Of a stretch of DNA of 64,000 nucleotides, positions 35,801 through 44,240 are shown piece by piece. Location of the stretch: the NCBI RefSeq assembly GCF_000786655.1, contig NZ_JROM01000055.1, positions 124,001 through 188,000 on the forward strand. Reading direction: 5' to 3'. Source of the DNA: Kocuria marina (lineage in GTDB: Bacteria > Actinomycetota > Actinomycetes > Actinomycetales > Micrococcaceae). The notes beneath the pieces are model-generated. The model ran no database searches, was not told where the DNA came from, and worked only from the letters and a program-made list of their open reading frames with translations. A program made the translations under genes and the position numbers. The first letter of the stretch is position 1; each line of letters opens with the position of its first letter.

Positions 35801-36198
35801 GCTTCCAGGAAACGATCGGCGATCATGTCGATCGCGGTATCCCGGTCCAGGGGCTGCCACTCGGCGGCACCCGGGGCGCGGTAGAGCACCTGGGTCTGAC
35901 GGCCCGGGGAGTTCACGAGCTGCTCGCTCGCCGACCCCTTGGGGCACAACCGACCGCGGGAGATCGGGGAATCCGGATCACCCTCGATCTGGACCACGCG
36001 CTCGTCCTTGACGTAGACCTTCTGGCCACACCCCACCGCGCAGTACGGGCACACGCTCTGCACCACGCGGTCCGCGCTGCTGGTGCGCGGCGTGATCTCA
36101 CGCGTGCGCTGTGATTGCACCGCGGAACTGCGGCCGGTGTGATCCCCGGTCCGGAGCTGGCGGATGACCGGCCACTCGAGCGGGCTGAATCGGGACAT
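32818..36198 (-). CDS. fdhA: Selenocysteine-containing formate dehydrogenase catalytic subunit (in-frame UGA at 35632-35634)
   Basis: Two abutting open frames (32818-35631 and 35635-36198) join through one TGA to a 1126-residue molybdopterin enzyme. Codon 189 is TGA, in the context NQARI-U-HSATVPSLG, where relatives have Cys or Sec before an invariant His. The N-terminal cluster cysteines are C50, C53, C57 and C85 in CPYCAVGC...CPKGSAS. The chain continues through molybdopterin-binding segments (GSNMAECHPVG, HVDPRFTRTSAVADKHVPIRAGSDIALL) to the C-terminus. It oxidises formate to CO2. No twin-arginine signal is present, so a cytoplasmic catalytic site is likely. ATG 36198 is six bases after TATTCT, a leaderless start. 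Residues about 334-378 are an acidic insertion. The gene heads a three-gene operon. Confidence 0.95.
35602..35634 (-). promoter_or_regulatory. Bacterial SECIS-like hairpin next to the Sec UGA
   Basis: In the minus-strand sense, 11 bases after TGA (35634-35632) a stem GGTTCCC/GGGAACC with loop AGTCT begins (35620-35602). The distance and the 5-base loop with a GU dinucleotide match bacterial SECIS elements that SelB reads. The outer bases could extend the pairing to nine, but a 1-base loop is not possible, so 7 bp and a 5-base loop is the sensible form. Confidence 0.8.
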
Positions 36199-36318
36199 AC
36201 CTCAAGAATAGACCGTTTACCGCGCGCGTCCAGGTGTCAGGTGTGTCGCGACGGCGACGACCCGCGCGGCCCTCACGGCGGCATCGGCCCGGGTCACGCC
36301 GGGATTCGGCCCGCACGG

Positions 36319-36375
36319 CGACGACCCGTGGCGGCCGGGCGGCCACACGGGCCACCCGGACGCCACGGGTCGTCG
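36319..36375 (-). terminator. Long hairpin between the acidic protein gene and the fdh operon
   Basis: A perfect 14-bp stem (36319-36332 with 36362-36375) encloses 29 bases. It lies just past the stop of the acidic protein gene (36399) and ahead of the fdhA promoter, so it probably ends the former. It carries the recurring CGACGACC/GGTCGTCG motif. Confidence 0.6.
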
Positions 36376-36398
36376 GTGGTCTGCGACGGCGTGTCGCG

Positions 36399-36740
36399 TC
36401 AGCGCTCGTCCATGGGGTCCACGGTCTGGTCCGCGCCGTCCCGCAACGAGCGGTTGACCTCGCGGTCGGCCTGCGGGTCCTGCACGAGGGCCTCGACCTC
36501 AGGGTCCTGGGTCTCGGAGGTGGTATCGAGCTCGGGGATCGTCTCCTCCTGCGCCACCTGCTCCACGTCGGCTTCCTCGGGGTGGGTCAGGGGATCCTCG
36601 TCGGCACCCCACTGGGCGTCGTCCTCCTCCCACGCGGAGTCCTCGTCACCGGTGGTGCCGATCAGTTCGTCCTCGCGGAACGTGTCGTCCGAGGCCTCGG
36701 GGTTGTCGAGCGGGTTGGGGTCCGGGATGGGCTGCGTCAT
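36399..36740 (-). CDS. Small acidic hypothetical protein
   Basis: The 113-residue protein starts MTQPIPDPNPLDNPEASD and is very rich in Asp and Glu (estimated pI below 4), with no membrane segment or known motif. A GAGCAACCC stretch precedes ATG 36740. I do not recognise the family; its composition resembles small acidic stress-response proteins of Micrococcaceae. It lies between SCO1664 and the fdh operon, with a strong hairpin after it, so it is probably expressed alone. Confidence 0.6.
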   Translation of the reverse strand: MTQPIPDPNPLDNPEASDDTFREDELIGTTGDEDSAWEEDDAQWGADEDPLTHPEEADVEQVAQEETIPELDTTSETQDPEVEALVQDPQADREVNRSLRDGADQTVDPMDER

Positions 36741-36866
36741 GGGTTGCTCCTTGCCAGGTTCTCGACGAGCGCGCTGTCACGCGCACGGTCAGACTACGGT
36801 GCGGCGGCCCCGCGCCTCCACCGGACCCCCGGCCGCTTCACGCGCAGCGGACCGCTCCGGGGCGGC

Positions 36867-37757
36867 TCACACGAGCGGCCACGGGTAGCGCATGCCGGAG
36901 CGGTCCTCCGGGAGCCTGCCCAGCAGCGCGAGCGCACGGGCACGACGACGCAGCGCCCCTGTCTCCTCGGTCGTCAACAGCTCGGCCACCTCCGGCGGTG
37001 CGCCGTTCTCGGCGAGCGCCGCGATGTCCGACACGAGTGCCGGGGGCAGCGGGTCGTGCGCGAACTCCCAGATCACGGTGCGCAGCTTGAACGCCGCGGC
37101 GAAGCACAGGCCGTGGTCGATCCCCCAGATCCACCCGTCCGGTCCGCGCAGGACGTGGCCGGACTTGCGGTCCGTGTTATTGGTGATCACGTCGAACGCG
37201 GCCATGGTGCGCAGCGCCGTATGGGTGTCCGGGTGGTCCTCCACGATCGTGAAGTAGTGCTCCCGGGGGTCCGCGGCCACGAACAACTGCAGCGATCCGG
37301 TCCCGAACGGGGCGTCGTCCCGGATCACGGTGAGCGGGACGATCCCCCATCCGAGCGCCTCGCTGAGCAGGTACGCGGCACGCTCCCGGCGGTACAGACC
37401 CGGCGGGAAGTCGTGCAGGGGCCGCTCCCCGAGCTCGGGTTTGTAGATGGCCCAGCATGCCGTGTCCGAATCCGGCGGACCGAACGACGCGCCGTCGTGG
37501 GCGGCGTGGTCGGGGTCGGGCGCCGGGACGGGTGCGTCGGCCGGAGCGGCGTTGTCGCCGGTCGCGAGTGCCGAGCAGGCCGCGGCGGCGGGGTCGGGGA
37601 CCTCGCCGGCACGAGCGTCGCCGTCGGTGCCGGTGACCGATTGCGACGCCAGCGCGCGCACCTCCACGAGGAACGTCTCATTGCTGCTGCGCGCGAGCTG
37701 CCCGAGCAGTGTGATCTCCCCCGTGCGCAGCAGCTCGTCCGCTCGTTCGGCCCTCAC
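36867..37757 (-). CDS. SCO1664-family protein
   Basis: The 296-residue protein belongs to the actinobacterial family named after Streptomyces SCO1664, distantly like phosphatidylinositol 3/4-kinase-type folds. The core runs CWAIYKPELGERPLHDFPPGLYRRERAAYLLSEALGWGIVP, then AAFDVITNNTDRKSGHVLRG and WGIDHGLCF, which carry kinase-like Asn/Asp pairs. Residues about 40-95 are a low-complexity Ala/Asp/Pro insertion. GTG 37757 is the first start. The family commonly lies beside the MSMEG_4193 phosphatase, as here, but the reaction is not known. Confidence 0.8.
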   Translation of the reverse strand: MRAERADELLRTGEITLLGQLARSSNETFLVEVRALASQSVTGTDGDARAGEVPDPAAAACSALATGDNAAPADAPVPAPDPDHAAHDGASFGPPDSDTACWAIYKPELGERPLHDFPPGLYRRERAAYLLSEALGWGIVPLTVIRDDAPFGTGSLQLFVAADPREHYFTIVEDHPDTHTALRTMAAFDVITNNTDRKSGHVLRGPDGWIWGIDHGLCFAAAFKLRTVIWEFAHDPLPPALVSDIAALAENGAPPEVAELLTTEETGALRRRARALALLGRLPEDRSGMRYPWPLV

Positions 37758-37826
37758 GACGCCGCTCTCACGACGACGCCGTCCCGCCGCCCCCGCGCCC
37801 GCTCCGGGTCGCGCCGGACCGGCCCG

Positions 37827-38498
37827 TCACGACGCCACCAGCTCCCGCAGGGAATCCCGCGTGGAGTTGACCGTGAGCACCACGGGATTCGTGTCGTCGC
37901 CGGAGGGCTCATCCGCACCGTCGGGCGCCGCGGGATAGGACAGCACCGAGATCGAGCACGGCCCCACGCTGAGCCGCTGGAAGTTGTCCAGGGGCGTGCC
38001 CATCGCGTGGGCCAGCAACCCGCGAATGGGGTCCGCGTGGGAGAAGCACACCACGGTCCCACCGGGGTGGAACCTGCACAGGCGCTGCACGGCATCGACC
38101 ATGCGCTGCTGCATCTCGGGGAAGCTCTCCCCGTCCGGGAACCGGAACGCGGAGGGGTTGTGCTGCACGGTGCGCCACTCGGGCAACCGGTTGAGGTCGT
38201 TGAGCGCGCGCCCCGTCCATTGCCCCACGTCGAGCTCCAGGAGCGCGGGGTCCTCGCGGACGGGCAGACCCAGCAGCTCGGCACTCGGCCGGGCAGTCTC
38301 CCGCGCGCGTTCGAGCGGCGAACTGTACAGCGCGCTCACGGGCAGTTCCGCAATCCGCTCGGCCGCGGCGCGCGCCTGCTCCCACCCCTGCTCGGACAGG
38401 TGCAGTGCCGGGGAACGCCCCGGCAATAGCTCACCCGTCGTGGGGGTGCGGCCGTGACGCACGAGCAGGACGGTGGTCGATCCGCGGGAGTCGCTCAT
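37827..38498 (-). CDS. MSMEG_4193-family histidine phosphatase
   Basis: The 223-residue protein has the histidine phosphatase signature LLVRHGRTPTTG near residue 13 and the second conserved His in VVCFSHADPIRGLLAHAMG, with PLERARETA and LLELDVGQWTG between. It belongs to the phosphoglycerate-mutase-like group found with SCO1664 proteins in many actinobacteria. ATG 38498 lies eight bases after TAGGCT (38507-38512, minus strand). Its substrate is not established. It is divergent from the MoxR gene, with 133 bases between. Confidence 0.85.
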   Translation of the reverse strand: MSDSRGSTTVLLVRHGRTPTTGELLPGRSPALHLSEQGWEQARAAAERIAELPVSALYSSPLERARETARPSAELLGLPVREDPALLELDVGQWTGRALNDLNRLPEWRTVQHNPSAFRFPDGESFPEMQQRMVDAVQRLCRFHPGGTVVCFSHADPIRGLLAHAMGTPLDNFQRLSVGPCSISVLSYPAAPDGADEPSGDDTNPVVLTVNSTRDSLRELVAS

Positions 38499-38631
38499 GC
38501 TTCGTCAGCCTAGAACGCACCCGCCCCCGCGTCACGGGCCCCGCCCCGCACGGCTCCCCGCCCGTCACACGGCGTCACCGAACCGCCCCGGGGGCTCGAC
38601 GCCGCCGCCCACCCGGCGTAGCGTGACGCGC

Positions 38632-40020
38632 GTGAACGCCCAACCTGACATCCGCACCCTGGGTGACCTGCGCGCGTCGGGTCATGAGCTGAAATCCCTG
38701 CGCCGGGAGATCCGCGACAACTTGCTCGCGGCGCTCGCCGCGGAGGAGAACCCGTGGCAGGGACTGCACGGCTTCGAGCGCACCGTGATCCCCCAGTTCG
38801 AGCGCGCGCTGATCGCGGGGCACGACGTCGCGCTGCTGGGTGAACGCGGCCAGGGCAAGACCCGCTTGCTGCGCACCCTGCCACGGCTGTTGGACGAGTG
38901 GACGCCCGTGATCGCGGGCTCCGAACTCAACGAACACCCCTACGAACCGCTCACCGCCGAGTCCACCGCGCGGATCGCCGCGGAGGGTGACGACCTACCG
39001 ATCACGTGGCGCCATCGCGACGAGCGTTACGTGGAGAAGCTGTCCACCCCGGACACGTCCGTCGCGGACCTGATCGGGGACGTGGACCCCATGCGGGTCG
39101 CGGAGGGGCGGCGACTCGGGGACCCCGAGACCATCCACTACGGGCTGATCCCGCGCGCGAACCGCGGGATCGTGGCGCTCAACGAACTACCTGACCTGGC
39201 CGAGCGCATCCAGGTGGCCCTGCTCAACGTCATGGAAGAGCGGGACATCCAGATCCGCGGCTATGTGCTGCGCTTGCCGCTGGACGTCATGGTCGTGGCC
39301 TCCGCCAACCCGGAGGACTACACCAACCGCGGGCGGATCATCACCCCGCTCAAGGACCGCTTCGGGGCGGAGATCCGCACCCACTACCCGCTCGAACTCG
39401 AGGACGAGATGGCCGTGATCCGCCAGGAGGCCGAACTCACCGCCGAGGTCCCGGACATCATCCTGGAGATCCTTGCCCGATTCACCCGACAACTGCGTGA
39501 ATCCAGCGCGGTGAACCAGTCCTCCGGTGTCTCCGCGCGCTTCGCGATCGCGGGAGCTGAAACCGTGGCGGCCGCCGCCCGGCACCGCGCCACGGTGCGC
39601 CCCGGTGACCCCGCCGTGGCCCGGCTCGTGGACGTGGACACCGCGGTGGCCGTGCTCGGCGGGAAGGTCGAGTTCGAATCCGGTGAGGAGGGCCGCGAGG
39701 ACGACATCCTGGAGCACCTGCTGCGTACCGCGACCGCGCAGACCGTGCGGGAACACTTCCGCGGCCTGGACCTTTCTCCCCTGGTCGCGGCGTTCGACGG
39801 TCAGCGCACCATCACGACCGGCGAGCGCGTGGGCGCCCAGGAGTTCCTCGACGCCCTCCCCACCCTCGAGGACTCCGATCTCTACGACCGGTTGGCCGAA
39901 CGTGTAGGCGGCGAGGGGCCCGGGTACCGCGCGACCGCCGTCGAACTCGCCCTGGAGGGACTGTTCCTGACACGGAAGCTCTCCAAGGAGTCCGGCGACG
40001 GGGAAACCGTCTACGGATAG
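38632..40020 (+). CDS. MoxR-family AAA+ ATPase (magnesium-chelatase-like)
   Basis: The 462-residue ATPase has Walker A LLGERGQGKTRLL, Walker B RGIVALNELPDL, the sensor 1 region SANPEDYTNRGRIITPLKDRFG and an arginine-finger-type RFG. It is the ATPase half of a MoxR/VWA module; these act as chaperones that assemble metal- or cofactor-containing enzymes. GTG 38632 follows TAGCGT (38619-38624) by seven bases, and TCGACG at 38596-38601 could be a -35 at 17-bp spacing. It is eight bases ahead of the VWA gene, in one operon. Some 130 bases upstream is the divergent MSMEG_4193 gene. Confidence 0.9.
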   Translation: MNAQPDIRTLGDLRASGHELKSLRREIRDNLLAALAAEENPWQGLHGFERTVIPQFERALIAGHDVALLGERGQGKTRLLRTLPRLLDEWTPVIAGSELNEHPYEPLTAESTARIAAEGDDLPITWRHRDERYVEKLSTPDTSVADLIGDVDPMRVAEGRRLGDPETIHYGLIPRANRGIVALNELPDLAERIQVALLNVMEERDIQIRGYVLRLPLDVMVVASANPEDYTNRGRIITPLKDRFGAEIRTHYPLELEDEMAVIRQEAELTAEVPDIILEILARFTRQLRESSAVNQSSGVSARFAIAGAETVAAAARHRATVRPGDPAVARLVDVDTAVAVLGGKVEFESGEEGREDDILEHLLRTATAQTVREHFRGLDLSPLVAAFDGQRTITTGERVGAQEFLDALPTLEDSDLYDRLAERVGGEGPGYRATAVELALEGLFLTRKLSKESGDGETVYG

Positions 40021-40027
40021 GCCTCCC

Positions 40028-42049
40028 ATGCGCACACCCCGGCATTCTTCACGGTACGGTCGTTACTCCGGCGGCCCCGATCCCCTGGCCCCACCCGTGG
40101 ACCTCGGGGAGGTCCTGGACGCCGTGACCGAGGACGTCATGGCCGGCTACTCCCCCGACCAGGCCCTGCGCGAATTCCTGCGCCGCGGCGGGCGCAACCA
40201 GCGCGGACTGGACGATCTGGCGCGCCAGGTGCATCAGCGGCGTCGGGAACTACTGAGCCGGCACCGCCTGGACGGCACCGTGCAGGAGGCCAAAAAGCTG
40301 CTCGATCGTGCGCTGCGCGAGGAGCGCGACCAGTTCCTGCGGGACGCGCGCATGGATCCCACGGACCGGCAGTTCCGGGAGATGCGCCTGGACGCCCTGC
40401 CGTCCTCCACCGCGGCGGCCGTGACGGAACTGTCCGACTACGACTGGCAGTCGGACGCCGCACGGCGCAACTACGAACAGATCAAGGACCTGCTGGGCCG
40501 CGAACTGCTCGAGCAGCGCTTCGCGGGGATGAAGAACGCGCTGCAGAACGCCACGGACGAGGACCGCGCCGCGGTCTCCCACATGCTCGAGGACCTCAAC
40601 GACCTGCTCGAGAAGCACGCCCGCGGCGAGGACACACCCGAGGACTTCGAGCGGTTCATGAACCGGCACGGGGACCAGTTCCCCGAGAACCCGCAGGACA
40701 TCGACGAGCTCATCGACACGCTGGCTCAGCGCTCCGCCGCCGCGCAGCGCATGATGCGCTCCATGACCCCGGAGCAGCGCGAGGAGCTCATGGCACTGTC
40801 CGCGCAGGCGTTCGGCTCCCCCGAACTGATGTCTCAACTGGACCGCCTCGACGCCGCGCTGCAGGGCCTGCGTCCCGGGTTGGACTGGTCCGGTTCGGAG
40901 CAGTTCGAGGGCGATCAAGGCCTCGGTCTCGGGGACGGGACGGGTGTGCTGCAGGACCTCGCGGACCTGGACGCCCTGAGCGAGCAGCTGTCCCAGTCCT
41001 ATGCGGGTTCCACGCTCTCGGACCTGGACGTGGCCGCGCTGGCCCGGCAACTGGGCGACGACGCCGCCGTCGCCGCGCGCACGCTTACCGAGCTCGAGCG
41101 CGCCATGCGGAACAGCGGCTACCTGCGCCGCGGCACGGACGGCGAATTGCGGTTGTCCCCGCGGGCCATGCGCAAGCTCGGCAAATCCCTGTTGCGCGAC
41201 GCCGCCGGGAGACTCTCCGGTCGCAGTGGCCGCCGGGACACCCGGCTCGCCGGGGCCGCCGGTGAGCCGACCGGCTCGTCCCGCCCGTGGCAGTTCGGGG
41301 ACGTGGAACCGTGGGACGTGACCCGCACGGTGACCAACGCGGTGACCCGCACGGCGGCGTCGGGCGCGGATCCGAGCGCGGGTCTGCGGATCGACGTCCA
41401 GGACATCGAGGTGCGCGAAACGGAAGCGCGCACGCAAGCCGCGGTGGCACTGCTCGTGGACACGTCCTTCTCCATGGCGTTGAACGGGCGCTGGGTCCCC
41501 ATGAAGCGCACGGCGATCGCCCTGCACCAGTTGATCTCCACCCGCTTCCGGGGTGACGCGCTCGAACTGATCACGTTCGGGCGCTACGCCCAGACCATGG
41601 ACATCGCCGAGTTGACCGCGCTGCCCGCGTGGCACGAACAGGGCACCAACCTGCATCACGGCCTGCTGCTCGCGCAGCGCTTCTTCCGCAAGCACCCCAC
41701 CATGCACCCCGTGCTGCTCGTGGTCACGGACGGTGAGGCCACCGCCCACCTGGAACCCGGTGGGGAGGCGTGGTTCATGTACCCGCCCGATCGGGAGACC
41801 CTCCGGCTCACCGTGGCGCAGCTGGACGCCGTGGCCCGGCGCGGGACCGAGATCACCCTGTTCCGGCTGGGGGACGATCCCGGGCTCGTGCGCTTCATCG
41901 CCGCCCTGGCCCGCCGGGTGCGTGGTCGGGTGGTTGCCCCGGATCCCGAGGACCTCGACGCCGCGGTGCTGGGCGAATACATGCGGTCACGTTCCCGGGA
42001 CAGCTCCTGGGGTGGGTCGGGTGACGGCTTCGCGGACGACGACGCGTGA
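40028..42049 (+). CDS. VWA-domain protein, partner of MoxR ATPase
   Basis: The 673-residue protein has a long helical, charged N-terminal region (residues 1-450) and a C-terminal von Willebrand A domain with the metal-site motif LLVDTSFSMALNG and later LLVVTDGEAT. It is cytoplasmic by sequence, with no signal peptide. The gene begins seven bases after the MoxR stop, so the two proteins are made together, as in related ATPase/VWA pairs. The long N-terminus may bind a client protein. Which client is not shown; no cofactor enzyme is adjacent except the formate dehydrogenase about 2.4 kb away, an unproven link. Confidence 0.88.
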   Translation: MRTPRHSSRYGRYSGGPDPLAPPVDLGEVLDAVTEDVMAGYSPDQALREFLRRGGRNQRGLDDLARQVHQRRRELLSRHRLDGTVQEAKKLLDRALREERDQFLRDARMDPTDRQFREMRLDALPSSTAAAVTELSDYDWQSDAARRNYEQIKDLLGRELLEQRFAGMKNALQNATDEDRAAVSHMLEDLNDLLEKHARGEDTPEDFERFMNRHGDQFPENPQDIDELIDTLAQRSAAAQRMMRSMTPEQREELMALSAQAFGSPELMSQLDRLDAALQGLRPGLDWSGSEQFEGDQGLGLGDGTGVLQDLADLDALSEQLSQSYAGSTLSDLDVAALARQLGDDAAVAARTLTELERAMRNSGYLRRGTDGELRLSPRAMRKLGKSLLRDAAGRLSGRSGRRDTRLAGAAGEPTGSSRPWQFGDVEPWDVTRTVTNAVTRTAASGADPSAGLRIDVQDIEVRETEARTQAAVALLVDTSFSMALNGRWVPMKRTAIALHQLISTRFRGDALELITFGRYAQTMDIAELTALPAWHEQGTNLHHGLLLAQRFFRKHPTMHPVLLVVTDGEATAHLEPGGEAWFMYPPDRETLRLTVAQLDAVARRGTEITLFRLGDDPGLVRFIAALARRVRGRVVAPDPEDLDAAVLGEYMRSRSRDSSWGGSGDGFADDDA

Positions 42050-42089
42050 CGGTCTCCGGAGTGAAAGCCCTGGTCACGGGCTAGTTCTT

Positions 42090-42118
42090 TTGCATTTGCA
42101 TAGAAGTATTGCTTAAGT
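42090..42118 (+). promoter_or_regulatory. Candidate promoter for LppP/LprE lipoprotein gene
   Basis: TTGCAT at 42090-42095 and TTAAGT at 42113-42118 are separated by 17 bases in an AT-rich pocket, 68 bases before the lipoprotein ATG. The -10 is a weak match to TATAAT. Confidence 0.4.
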
Positions 42119-42185
42119 GAAGACGAGCCCCCACCCTGGAACCACCCGTGGACATCGGGGAACGGATGAGACGAGAGGATTCGTC

Positions 42186-42941
42186 ATGCACCGCACACGC
42201 ACGTTGACCGCAGCAGCCGCCCTCCTGGTCCTGCCACTGGGCGGGCTCACCGGATGCAGCTCCTCGCCCGCGGAACAACCACAGTCCATGGCCACCTCCT
42301 CCGAGATCGCCGACGGGCCCACCTCCGGCATCCGCTCCCAGGCCGCGAGCCCGCAGGCCGGGGCCGACGCCGCAGCGACCGGCCAGGCTCCCGCCGCCCC
42401 GGTGTCCGCGCCCACCGCGCAGCCCGAGGGTCACATGACCGCGTCCGACACCCCCGCCCCCGGGTCGCAGAGCCCCGAGGCGACCACGGCGTCGTCGTCC
42501 GCGACCCCCGAACCGTCCGGGTCCTGCGCTAACACCACCGCGGAGCAGGCCGTGAACGAGAACATCGACAAGGTGGGCCCGGCATTCCCCGAGGGCAATG
42601 TTCCCGACGCCGAGTGGCTGGCCGTCGACACCCAGACCTACGACCCGTGCGCGGACCTGTCGTGGGTCACGCTGACGATCCGCGGGGGCACGGCGTCCTC
42701 CCCGTCGCAGCAGATGCTCTTCCACGACGGCGAGTACCTGGGCACGACCACCAAGGAGGGCATCGCCTTCTCCCCCGAGACCGTGCGGCTGTCCGATTCC
42801 GCCATCCAGGTCACCTACCGGTGGGCCAAGGAGGGCGAGAGCAATGCCGGTGCGAGCGGGCGGGCCGTGTCCACCTATTCCTGGAACCCGAACACCGAGT
42901 CCGTGGACCACGCGGGCGAGTGGCCCCCGGGTATCGGCTGA
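42186..42941 (+). CDS. LppP/LprE-family lipoprotein
   Basis: From ATG 42186 the product has 251 residues, with a signal ending in lipobox LTGC (Cys23) and a Ser/Ala/Pro/Thr-rich linker of about 85 residues. The folded part starts near residue 115 and matches the mycobacterial LppP/LprE domain: CANTTAEQAVNENIDKVGP...CADLSWVTLTIRGGTASSP...MLFHDGEYLGTTTKEGI. It would be attached to the outer face of the membrane. The function of the family is unknown. The GAGAGGA ribosome site is at 42171-42177. Confidence 0.82.
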   Translation: MHRTRTLTAAAALLVLPLGGLTGCSSSPAEQPQSMATSSEIADGPTSGIRSQAASPQAGADAAATGQAPAAPVSAPTAQPEGHMTASDTPAPGSQSPEATTASSSATPEPSGSCANTTAEQAVNENIDKVGPAFPEGNVPDAEWLAVDTQTYDPCADLSWVTLTIRGGTASSPSQQMLFHDGEYLGTTTKEGIAFSPETVRLSDSAIQVTYRWAKEGESNAGASGRAVSTYSWNPNTESVDHAGEWPPGIG

Positions 42942-43094
42942 GCCGCGCCCCGGCGCCCGGTTTCGACAACGCCACCACGCGCCGTCGTCCCCGCGCTCCA
43001 TCGGGACGGCGGCGCGGCCGCGTGGCTGTCCACCGTGGCATGCCACGTGTGACACGATGAGCGCACGGGACGCACCCCACCGGCGAGGAGAGTC

Positions 43095-43424
43095 ATGAAC
43101 CTGCTGCGCACGCTCGTGACCGCATCCGCCGGAGCGTACACGGCCAACTGCGCGCTGGGGGCGTCCGTGGCCGCCCGGTGGGTGGACACCTCGAACGTCC
43201 GGTGGATCCACCACGGTCTGTACATCACCACCTCCGCCGTGACCGCGGCGGCATGCGTGGCCGCGGTGCGTGAACGCTCCCCAGTGGCGGCGGTCCTCGC
43301 ACCGGCGGTCGTCCCGCTCTTCCTGTTGCAGCACCACGGTGCGCGTCCGCTGCAACGTCACACCCGAGACGCCCTGGCGGCGGCTCCCTGCTACGTGGCC
43401 GGCCTCGCGCTGGCCTGGAGGTGA
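43095..43424 (+). CDS. Small membrane protein of unknown function
   Basis: ATG 43095 with GAGGAG seven bases upstream gives 109 residues with three hydrophobic segments (about 8-25, 42-62 and 68-80). It is rich in Ala and His (RWIHHGLY, LLQHHGARP). No family is recognised. It ends three bases before the nitroreductase gene, whose ribosome site overlaps its stop, so the two are an operon. Confidence 0.65.
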   Translation: MNLLRTLVTASAGAYTANCALGASVAARWVDTSNVRWIHHGLYITTSAVTAAACVAAVRERSPVAAVLAPAVVPLFLLQHHGARPLQRHTRDALAAAPCYVAGLALAWR

Positions 43425-43427
43425 ATC

Positions 43428-44240
43428 GTGGAATTCCTGGATGTCGTGTTCAACCGCCGCACCACCAACGGCCCGTTCCGCCCGGATCCGGTGAGTCCCG
43501 AGCACCAACAGTTGCTGATCCGCGCGGCGGCCGCGGCACCCTCCCAGTTCAACAGCCAGCCGTGGCGGTTCGTGCTGATCGAGGACCGGGACACGATCGA
43601 GACCGTGGCCCGGATCAGCGGGGAGAGCATGACCGAGGTCATGGGCGCGGGTACGTTCTTCGACCGGTACAAGAAGTACTTCCGGTTCAGCCAGAAGGAG
43701 ATGGACGCCCAGCGCAGCGGCATGCTGTTCGACAAGCTGCCCGCGCTGCTGCGCCCGTTCACGTCCAAGGCGTTCACGCCCTCCGGGCAGAGCCTCATGA
43801 ACAAGCTGCGCGTGCCCCAGACCCTGGGTGAGGAGAACCGCAAGCTCGTGGCGGGATCCCCGCTGCTGATCGGCGTGATGCTCGAGCGCGGCGAGTACCG
43901 TCCGGAGGAACTGTCCGGGTTCTACTCGGTGTTCAGCATGGGTGCCGCCATGGAGAACCTGTGGCTCACCACGGTGGAGTTGGGCATGGGGATCCAGTTC
44001 GTGTCCTTCCCCATGGAGGCACCGCACCAGTGGCAGCGGATCGTGGACATGCTGCGCGTCCCGGAGGATCTGGAACTGATGGCCGTGTACCGGTTGGGCT
44101 ACGTGCCCGAGCGCACCCACCGCCCGGCGATCGACTGGTCCAGCCGCGAGCGCAAACGCCCCTCCCAGTTCGTGTTCCGGGAGACGTGTGACACGCCCCA
44201 GGAGGGCTGGGATCAGGACGTGCGTCCCGGCTCAGCATGA
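43428..44240 (+). CDS. Nitroreductase-family protein
   Basis: The 270-residue protein starts [17 protein letters not shown] with [24 protein letters not shown], the FMN-binding pattern of the nitroreductase family, and later [24 protein letters not shown] and the [11 protein letters not shown] end typical of the group. It is longer than minimal nitroreductases by about 60 residues, an insertion around [11 protein letters not shown]. It probably reduces nitro groups, quinones or flavins with NAD(P)H. GTG 43428 is preceded by GGAGGTG. It is tail-to-tail with the methyltransferase gene and overlaps its 3' end by 28 bases. Confidence 0.85.
   Translation: MEFLDVVFNRRTTNGPFRPDPVSPEHQQLLIRAAAAAPSQFNSQPWRFVLIEDRDTIETVARISGESMTEVMGAGTFFDRYKKYFRFSQKEMDAQRSGMLFDKLPALLRPFTSKAFTPSGQSLMNKLRVPQTLGEENRKLVAGSPLLIGVMLERGEYRPEELSGFYSVFSMGAAMENLWLTTVELGMGIQFVSFPMEAPHQWQRIVDMLRVPEDLELMAVYRLGYVPERTHRPAIDWSSRERKRPSQFVFRETCDTPQEGWDQDVRPGSA

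Noticed and set aside
32800-36114. A 1104-codon open frame on the plus strand opposite the formate dehydrogenase gene
   Set aside because: It is the antisense shadow of a high-GC gene. It has no ribosome site and no motifs, and its composition is typical of a wrong frame.
44213-44240. The 28-base tail overlap of nitroreductase and methyltransferase genes as a misassembly
   Set aside because: Both C-termini are complete, and convergent overlap by a few codons is ordinary in compact genomes.
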